From contig JARYHS010009186.1 in NCBI GenBank assembly GCA_031002005.1, positions 255,717,199 through 255,781,198 on the forward strand: a DNA stretch of 64,000 nt. Direction: 5' to 3'. Each line of letters begins with the position of its first letter. The first letter of the stretch is position 1. Source of the stretch: Vandiemenella viatica (taxonomy: Eukaryota; Arthropoda; Insecta; Orthoptera; Morabidae). The notes below the pieces were generated by a model. The model was not told the DNA's origin. It did no database searches and worked only from the letters and a program-made list of their open reading frames with translations. Positions 25,101-34,100 of the stretch are shown in pieces. Both the position numbers and the translations under genes were made by a program.

Positions 25101-28100
25101 CCGTGGTTGCTAAAAAGGGATTTGTTTTCTCATACCAGTTTAATAACTAAATTATGCGGGAATTAAGTGGGTCAAATGTACCCGGGCGAGGCATTGGGGG
25201 GGGGGGGGTAAGCGGGTCAAATGTACCCGGGCCCGCCCGGCTGATGGGGGGGGGCCCAATCACTGGCTGAAGGGGCCCCCGCTCGACAAGTTGTAGAACT
25301 AACAAAAAAAGGTCCATATTTGGTGTGAGGGAGGGCTATATCTGATGAATTGGCCAAGGGCCCCCAACTGCTTACCCTGGGCCCCAAAATCCTAGCACTG
25401 GCCCTGTAGGTCTTCGTGAAATAAAGATAAATGTCAAATGGCCTTTTTTTAAACAAATAAAAAAAAGATTGTTTACAAATATAGTTTGGGGAAGGACTTG
25501 CTTGTTTGAAGCCTGAAATGTAAATATCTTAGCATAACATTTGATGATAAACTCAACCGCGTAGGACATATTGGGCAGGTTTTAATTTCCTTCACTCATT
25601 AGAGAGGGTGATCAGGGGGAGGAACCAGAGAAGAGAGAGGTCTGGGTAACAAAACTTTGGTTAGACCTGTACTTGAATATATTGATGCAGCATGGGACTA
25701 ACATTTTGGCAGTGGCGGATGTAGGATTTTTCCGAACCGGGGCAAAAACTTCACGCTGGCGCCCCCCCCCCTTTTTTTTAAAGAAAACACCACACTCAGT
25801 TGGTTACTACTAAACTAACGTGATAAAAAAGACATAATAGGAAATGAGTTATTTTATTGCTTGCATTATATATAATACACACAATCAGAATACATAACGC
25901 ACGAGCCAGACTGTACTCACAATTGCAGTCCTTAGGCCCTAGCAAAATTTACAACTTCACTCGTCGAGCTTTCATTTCCGCGATAGTGTCTATAGCTTCA
26001 TCAAAATTCGTTTCATAAGCTGTTCAGTATTTTCGACTGAGAAGATCGCGATGCTAGACAGACCTTCCTGGCTCATTGTTGATTGCAGGTAGGTTTTATG
26101 ATTTTTAGATTACTGAAACTCCGCTCGCAGCTAGCGGACGTCGTTGGTAACGTGCAGTATATTCTCAGAGCTATACAAATGTTAAGAAAGATTTACTGCA
26201 AATCATTTTTACACATGTGTTGCTACAATTGGAATGGACTAGTTGTTTCATCGATTCCAATTAAAAATGGAGCTTGTTGTTTAAACACGGCAAGTTCTTG
26301 GCAGAAATCAATTGCGTTCAAGTCCTTGGAGTATCTGCTTGCTAGAATGGCTCCACGTTTTTGGAGATCTTCTGTGGACATTTTCATTTAGTTTTATTGC
26401 ACTTTCTACCCTTATTCCCATTTCTGTTAAAATTCTGTCAAATACAACTTTTATATCTTTGAAAAACAGCTGTATGGGGTCAAATGCTCTTGATTCGTCC
26501 TCGCAGATTTCGTCGTATTGCCTCTTTCGTTTGCAAATTCGTTTACTTTTGAGTATCGGAACGATTCCCAATTTTTGTGCTACAGGTGTACGTTTTTGAT
26601 CCAATATTCTATCGGCTTTAGTCTCATTTCTTGCAATGTCTTAATAAGCCCTTTCATTAGTGACACAGAACGTGAAAGGATTAATTAAGTCCTCCTTTTC
26701 TATTTCCACGTTTACTCTATTAATTTCTCGAAGAAGGTTAGCCCAAATTGTTAATTTGAGGATAAGTTTAAAATCCAATACATCATGTAAAAGATGAGGG
26801 GCTTCATACTGAGATTCTGCAGCCAGAAAAGATTCTTCAATTTCCTCCAGTGCTTTGAGAACTTCAGCTAAATTATTCAACCTGTAACAGCAAGGTATTT
26901 GGCCAACCATCTTGTCTGGCTTTAAGTTGGTTTTTGTACATTTTTTCATTATTTCCCACCGTGTAGAGTATCCAACAAAGAAGCAATAAAGTTTTTGTAC
27001 AAATCCAAATAGACAAACATTAAAAAAAAAAAATATATGGATATCGTCTCGTCCTGCATAAGACTATAAGCAAGAATGATCTATTAATACAAATTTTCTA
27101 AAAACAATTAATGTTTCAACTACCATAAAAAATCTGGTATTTTCAGAATATGGCTGCTGAACAGCCTATTCCCAAAATACGTTTTCGAGGAGCGAAGTTT
27201 TATGAGTGCTTTATTGTAGGTATATGTCTCGAGAAACGGCGGTATATTCTAATAACAATTGATAGGTTTGGTTCATAATATATACAGAGGTAAGAAATAA
27301 GGCACATATAAGTTAATGATTCGAATTTTTTTTGACATTTTACTGGTCCTCGGATTGACAAAGGATGAGAAACGCTGAGATATTTGATAACGATAGAGTC
27401 TTCCTTAATGGTTTGTTTCCAGTAATAAATATTTAAACTCATTCAGCACAAAAGCAGATATTAAAACAAAACTGGGCTAATCACTCGAACGCAGCTGCAA
27501 GAATGCGAATTTGCGAACATCAGATGGCAAAATTTATAAATCCAAGAATGTCGGGAGTTCCTGGTAACAATGACGGAATGAATTCCATTCCGTGATAAGA
27601 GCTTTTTTTTTAAGGCCGCTCTGTTACAGAACAATGAATTTTCCGTCCTTTCAAGTTGCCGCCGCGGCCAGTGTACCACGGCGCTTTATCTAAAAAAAGT
27701 GTCGGCAGCACATGAATATTTCGCCCTGACGCTTATAAAAAGATGCCACCAACATGTGATTTTGGCGCCCCCCTGAAGTTGTCGCCCGGGGCAAGAGCCC
27801 CGGTTTGCCCCCCCCTAGATCCGGCACTGCATTTTGGGTATCAAATACAGTAGCTCGAAGAGGCTCAAATGAGGACAGCTAGATTTTTCTGTTGAAATTA
27901 TCACAGAACACAATCGGTAAATGACATGATAAAGATGCTCTATTGGGAGTCATTGAAACACAAGAGCAGAATGAAGAGAATGTTGGGATTGCACATAACA
28001 TATATTGGTCATGAGGCTTGGATATTGGAAGAAGAATTGGGATTAATACGTGAAAGGGAAAAGTTGACCGCAAGCCGGCACATAATTTCAGCCATAAGAG

Positions 28101-31100
28101 AGTGGGAAAAATTTCTTTTGTTGGTAAAGGAGTGAGGGATTGGAGTAAAGTAACTAGGGAAGTTATAATGTTCAAAATTTTCAAAGAAGTATTATACATT
28201 TCAGATGGTGCTGCCACTGGCAAGATGAACAGATCTCATTGTTTACTTGTATTGCCTATAAAAGAAAAGTTTTGCTGTTTTTTTTTTTAGATAACATTAA
28301 ACATATGTTTTTGTGCTCTTGAACTAATAAAAATTAAATTTCAAGTATCTTTCCATTGAAAGTCAATGATTCTTCATTTTATAAAGCTAAACTTGGGCAA
28401 GATATCTCCATATTCAGCTGCTCCCAGTTTTTATTTAATCTCCGAGAACACTTTATCTTGTGAAGTTAGTTACTTAAGTACCTTTCTAGCTCAATTGCAG
28501 GTTAGTTCATATTAATATGAAGGAGTAACAAATTTAGTGTCAGGTTTGTCTCTGTTACCCGTTAGATCACAGCCTTTAGGTGATGAACAAAATTAATGTT
28601 TCTTTACTGTTGTGCAGTTAGCTTGATATTTTAATGAAGATAAATGCCAAGAAGAGTAAGCTTATTAGGGAAAAAAAAATACAAATGGTTGCAAAAACTG
28701 TGACTGTTATGGTCCCATCAAAACACGCTTTGTGGGAAAAAGCGGAGATCTGCATCTACAAACCATAATCAATCAATTTAAATAATTCATTGTTGATGAT
28801 GTCACAATGAGAGGAGAAACTGTACAAATAAACAAACAAAAACACAAAATAAATGGTTGCATTGCCATAATCTCTTTAAAAACTAATTAACTAAGTGACT
28901 GCAAAAAAAATAAGCAAAGCCTGCAATAACATTGCATTGAAAAAAAAAAAAAAAAAAAACGTTGTTTATGATTACAGGGTGGGGACAGAATTCCTTGTTC
29001 AAGTCTTGAGTGTAAATATCTTGGCATAACATTTGATAATAAACTCAACTGGGAAGGACACATTGGGCAAGTGGTATGAAAAGGTTACAAAATCCATTTA
29101 CTGGAGAGGATTGTACTCACTTCTGTGAGGGAATTGGGATACAAAACTTTGGTCAGACCATTGCTTAAATATGGTGGTGTAGTTTGGAACCTTCATTTTG
29201 GTTATCAAATAAAAGAGTTGGAGGGTGGGCAAAGATGATTGTTTGTTTGTGCAAATAATCGCAGGACCCAGTCAGTAAGTGCTATGATAATGGAGTCATT
29301 GGAAGACAGGAGGAGGATAAGTGAGAGCTTGCTGTGTACAAGTCTATATTGGTGATGGGGCTTGGTGAGATATTGGTCAGAAAATTTCGAATAGTGCATG
29401 GAAAGGAAAAGCTGACCATGAGCACAAGTTAGCACTCAGTTTAATGCATTTTCTTTTGTGAGTTAAAACATCAGGGATTGGAGTGAATTGTGAAGGGAAG
29501 TGATGAGTAATTTAGCAAAAATGCTAGAGGAATTTAAGGTTAAATTTGTAAATGGCAAAAGCAGATTGTAAGACCCAAGGCTGATACTGGGGTTGAAGTA
29601 TAGCCTTAGTGCCTCAACTTACTCTTGATGTTGGCTCAAAGTTCTATAGAAAATTTACGAAATAATTTTGATTTGGTTTGACCATGTAGCCGGATAACTC
29701 AACCTAAATGCTTGAGGTCGCCACAATATTTGTTAACCCACAAATAGAGAAAAGGTAGTAAGCAAACTACTGAAGCACACAAGTTCACTTCTAGAAAATC
29801 CAAAGTTTTACTTTACAAAGTCACAATTTTAAATATGCATTTTACAGTTGAGCAGGCAAATCGAACACTCTTTTTTAAAAGTTTGCAGGTTGTGGAGAGA
29901 AATTTAACCGACTGACCCCTTTAGTTATTTTATAAGTTCTCAACAGTCATTAAAGTTACTGTATAACACGACACCCCACATGGTCGAAAACAGTTCACTG
30001 ACCAGCATAGCAAGTTACGACCCGCGACAAAACCGACGTAATGTTCCTTCACATATTGTTCCCGAAGCACAGGCCAGACGAAACCGAAAGTAATAAAAGA
30101 CAGACTACATTCTGCTAAGTTCTTATTTTACACATCACTGATCAAGTCATGCGCGGAGTTGCTCGATCACTTCCCGGTGTAAGAATGAGACAACGTGTGC
30201 TTAACGTACGAACTATTATAGCCCTGCACGCGTCTATGACCTTGACAAATCTTTCTTTAATTAATATCTTTAAAAGTATACTATAGTTTAATTTGAGATT
30301 TTTACAGGGACTTTCTATCATCTTGTTCTATTGATTTTAATTTAATTTATCATTCCAAAAGGTTTCTATTGTCTTAACACTAAACTCATCACATGACCAA
30401 TCTTGGCGGACTTTGTGGATTTTCCCGAAACTTCCACTCGACAATTAGCAATAATCAATTTTCAAAAACTTAATTACCAGACAAATGCTAAAACTTTTTA
30501 TGGAAACCCATATATGTATGAAATCGTCTTAATTAGGGCTATCTGCTGATGTAATTTTTAATTTAATATCTCTTTTAATAAAAAGCTTATTTTTTTCTCT
30601 TAATTAAAATCACTAATTAGACTTTACCAAATTACTTCATTTTATTGCCAAAATGTCTGGGATGGTGCTGACTATAGCTGGTGGTAAAAGTTCGGTTGTG
30701 GCTTTACGCGATTTAAAGATATTACAAATCTCAGAATTTCTACTTTTATGATCGCGTGTTTCAAAACTTGAACAAAGCGGAATATCTCTTAAACCAAATG
30801 TTTCCCGGTATGATAAATACACTTTAAAATGATTTTTATGACGAATTATAACTGTGAGTAAGATTACGGAGAAATTCCTTAAAGTTGAAAACTACACTTC
30901 TCGAAATTTCTAAGTCCCACCTAAGCAAAAATAGAATTTGCCAAAATTCTAAGGTGCTTACAAGATGGATGCAGGAATTTAACACTCAGAGTATATAAGA
31001 TGATGGTAAAAAAAGAAATTAATCAAGGCGTAACTACATGATTAGGGAAATTGCCACCAGAGCATGTAATTCAATTAAATAGTTTTATCACCATCTTTCA

Positions 31101-34100
31101 ATTTAATTTCATACTTTTTTTACTAAACTGATTACATACTGTAAATCACTTGAACTTTAAATATTCATATTTCCACATTATTTCTGAACATTTTAGACAA
31201 AGAAGGATGACACAGTACGTGCAGTACGGGTTAATGTAGTAGAAGATGAGGAGGAGGAGGAAGAAGAAGATGGAGATGATGATGATGAAGAAGAAGAGGA
31301 GGAAGAGGAAGAAGAAAATGAAGAAGGTAAATAATCTCTCCATTCTCTCTCTTTCTCAATTGCTTTTCTTGTTTTCAATTGTTTTAGAACACAACACTGG
31401 AATGTTTTGCATTTTACTGTGTCTGCTATTTTAATGCCAAAACTGTCTGTGGCTGGACCTTCAACTTAAAACAAGAAATGTGAGCCCATTTCATTGTAGC
31501 ATACCAAAACAAATGTAAATATGTTAATTGTATCTACTTTCTTACTTCCTTTTAAATTTTCTTTGCACAATTTTTTTTTTTTTTTTTTTTACTTGACTGG
31601 TGGAACATGTCAATTTTTTCTGAATTTATTCTCAAAGTGATCAAATCTATGGTAATCTGCAGACAAAAATTTCATTTAAGCACAATATGTTTGAGCAGTA
31701 GGGCAATTTATTATTTGTGCTAAACATTTAGGTTTTACATGAAGATTTCTACAAAATAAAATATAAAATTTCAGTTTCACATTTTGGAATCTCATTGAAG
31801 CAATTTGACTACCGTCAGAATGGTGTGATCGTATGTCATTGTTATATTATTATTATTTGAATTGTAATGTCGTTGCTATAATTGTTGTTAGTCCTAATTA
31901 TTGTAGAAAAGCTGATTTAATGTCAGTATTACTTTCTTGTATTAAAGCTTGTTTAATTCTTCGTAATGATTGTAGGCCATTTCTTTTGCAGTTTATTAAA
32001 TAATACACATTGGCATATTTATTAAATAATAATATGCATATATGATACATATATAACTCAACAATATTTTTCCCTGAATTTTTAAACCACACTAATCATA
32101 TAAAATTCAGGCAAAATCTTCCACTGACTTAATTCTCAGGCTGGAAATACGAAGCCTCAGCACCAACAGCTTCTTTTGCTTCCAACCATAATACAAGACA
32201 TTCAACATATCTACCACAAGATGTGTTACTTTGATGGTACATGATTTATGAACTTAGATCAGTCTTGTAGATTCTGTGCTTGGCTATGTTCTAGTCAGCA
32301 ATTGTTGAACAATTACATGTGATTCTTTTCAGTTGAAAGCATTATTGTAATTAAGTTGCCTGTTCTACATGGTACAGCTATTTATCTGTTTGAACAATAT
32401 TGTACATCAGTTTTAGTAAGTTTCCTTGAATTTTATATTTTGTATGGACATTCATACTTCCATTATCCCTTTCAACACCAGTGGCTATCGATTTTCATTT
32501 CCTCTGTATGCTCACCGTCAATTGATCGTTCTCCATAGTCTTCATCAGTGAAGTGCATTGCTGGAAAATTTAATTTTATGTGCTCTTTTGCATGTAACAT
32601 TTCTCTGTGACTCTGCTACTGACTAAAGTAAAAGATAAGCTATTAAGAGACAAGATCACAAAATTGTATAATGGCAGCCACTCCAGGAACCAGACACTTT
32701 CCTAGAAGATGGATTCCAAGATCAACTTCGAAATGTCACGCAATTTGACACACTCCCCTCATGTTATGTATCTTAAACAGGCAAAAGTTTTTATATAAGC
32801 ATGTTAGTATAAGTTCTATTAGATTTTATTTTTCCTCTTATGTCTTAACAGGTGAAGCAGTTGCAGCTTCAGTGCAGCCACTGTTCAATGATTCGCATCC
32901 TGGAGCAGATGATACTCCCACCACCACAAATTATACTACAGGTAAAGTTATTATTAATATCTCATTCCATAGCTGAGCACAATTAATCAAAAATTTAACT
33001 TCGTTAATCATTAATCTGCTACTAAAAAAGTTAATTTCGGTAATCGTTAAAGTGTTACATTTTTGCAAATTTAACACAAGTTACAGTTGTCAGTTAGAAG
33101 TTAACTATCAACAGTAAGTCTACCCAATGTCCCTCTGGAAATTGAGTTCTTACTGCGGTTTAATATTTTAATCAGCTTCTCAGACATATCAGATTCTAAG
33201 AGATGTAGTGGAATCATGTTGGCAACGAAAAAGTTGAAATGCATTGGTTCACACTAGCCAGATATATGCTGCTGTCAGTAACTACAATGCAGATGAAAAT
33301 GGGGAAAAAACTCACACACCCACACACTTCTGCTGCTATCTATATCAGAAGAAGCCACAACATTTTAAGAAGGATTTGAATTGTTTTTCCTTTTCCCACG
33401 AGCGGATCCCGTTTTTTACTTTTTCTTCAAAATGTAAATATTTGAATGTATGCATCCTCTTCATGTTTAGTTTAAGATTATTAAGGCTAGAAACATACCA
33501 GCATTCCGTGGCACGCAATTCAAACAAACAAAATAATGACGACAACCAATGTAACAGACTAAAGTTAACGGAAGTTCAATTTAACGGAAGAAGAATGTTA
33601 ATGATTTTTCAGGTTAACTTAAAAGTTAGTTTTTTGCAATTTTGCTAACTTTGTTAATTAACAATTAACAGATGAAAGATTTTCTGCCCAGATGTGCTGA
33701 TATCTCTATTATGATAAGAGGAAAAATATAAATAGCAAAGGATAGGTAAACTAACCCACCATTCCCCAAAGTTGAATACTGGAGGGATGCGATGAATACA
33801 CAATTGTGTTCATCTCCACCCTGCAACTTTGATGGGAGATTGCTTATTTTGCCTTTACTTCATTATTTGCATTGCCTAAAAGCCATTCCTTTCTCCTTAG
33901 TACCATGCGTGAGTCATGGAGTAAACAGTGATATCTGCAAACTTTCCTTACCAAATTGCCCATTTCTCCTTACAGGAATAAGGTTTTAAATTGGATGATG
34001 GTGATAATGAAACTTCCATTAAGCACTGAAAATAAAATATGATAGGGAAAATAACCCATCACTTATCACAGATCAAGGCAGGAGGGCCATACGAACACAA

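Larger units (their letters stand above)
23211..31196 (+). other. 8-kb RIC3 intron with nested transposons
   Basis: It contains a GC-rich hAT-like end (25160-25420), a non-LTR copy split by a hAT element (25485-28200), another non-LTR copy (28985-29571) and an LTR-type sequence (29590-30247). 23220-25150 and 30260-31190 are AT-rich and show nothing further, apart from a stub of non-LTR 3' end at 31036-31085. Confidence 0.65.

Noticed and set aside
31146..31434. Ser-rich and Phe-rich frames opposite the acidic RIC3 exon
   Set aside because: Shadows of GAG/GAT/GAA codons on the other strand and frames.
33244..33648. 134-residue open frame
   Set aside because: It lies between inverted GTTAAC-rich ends of a likely hAT remnant, and its composition and residues match no family I know.
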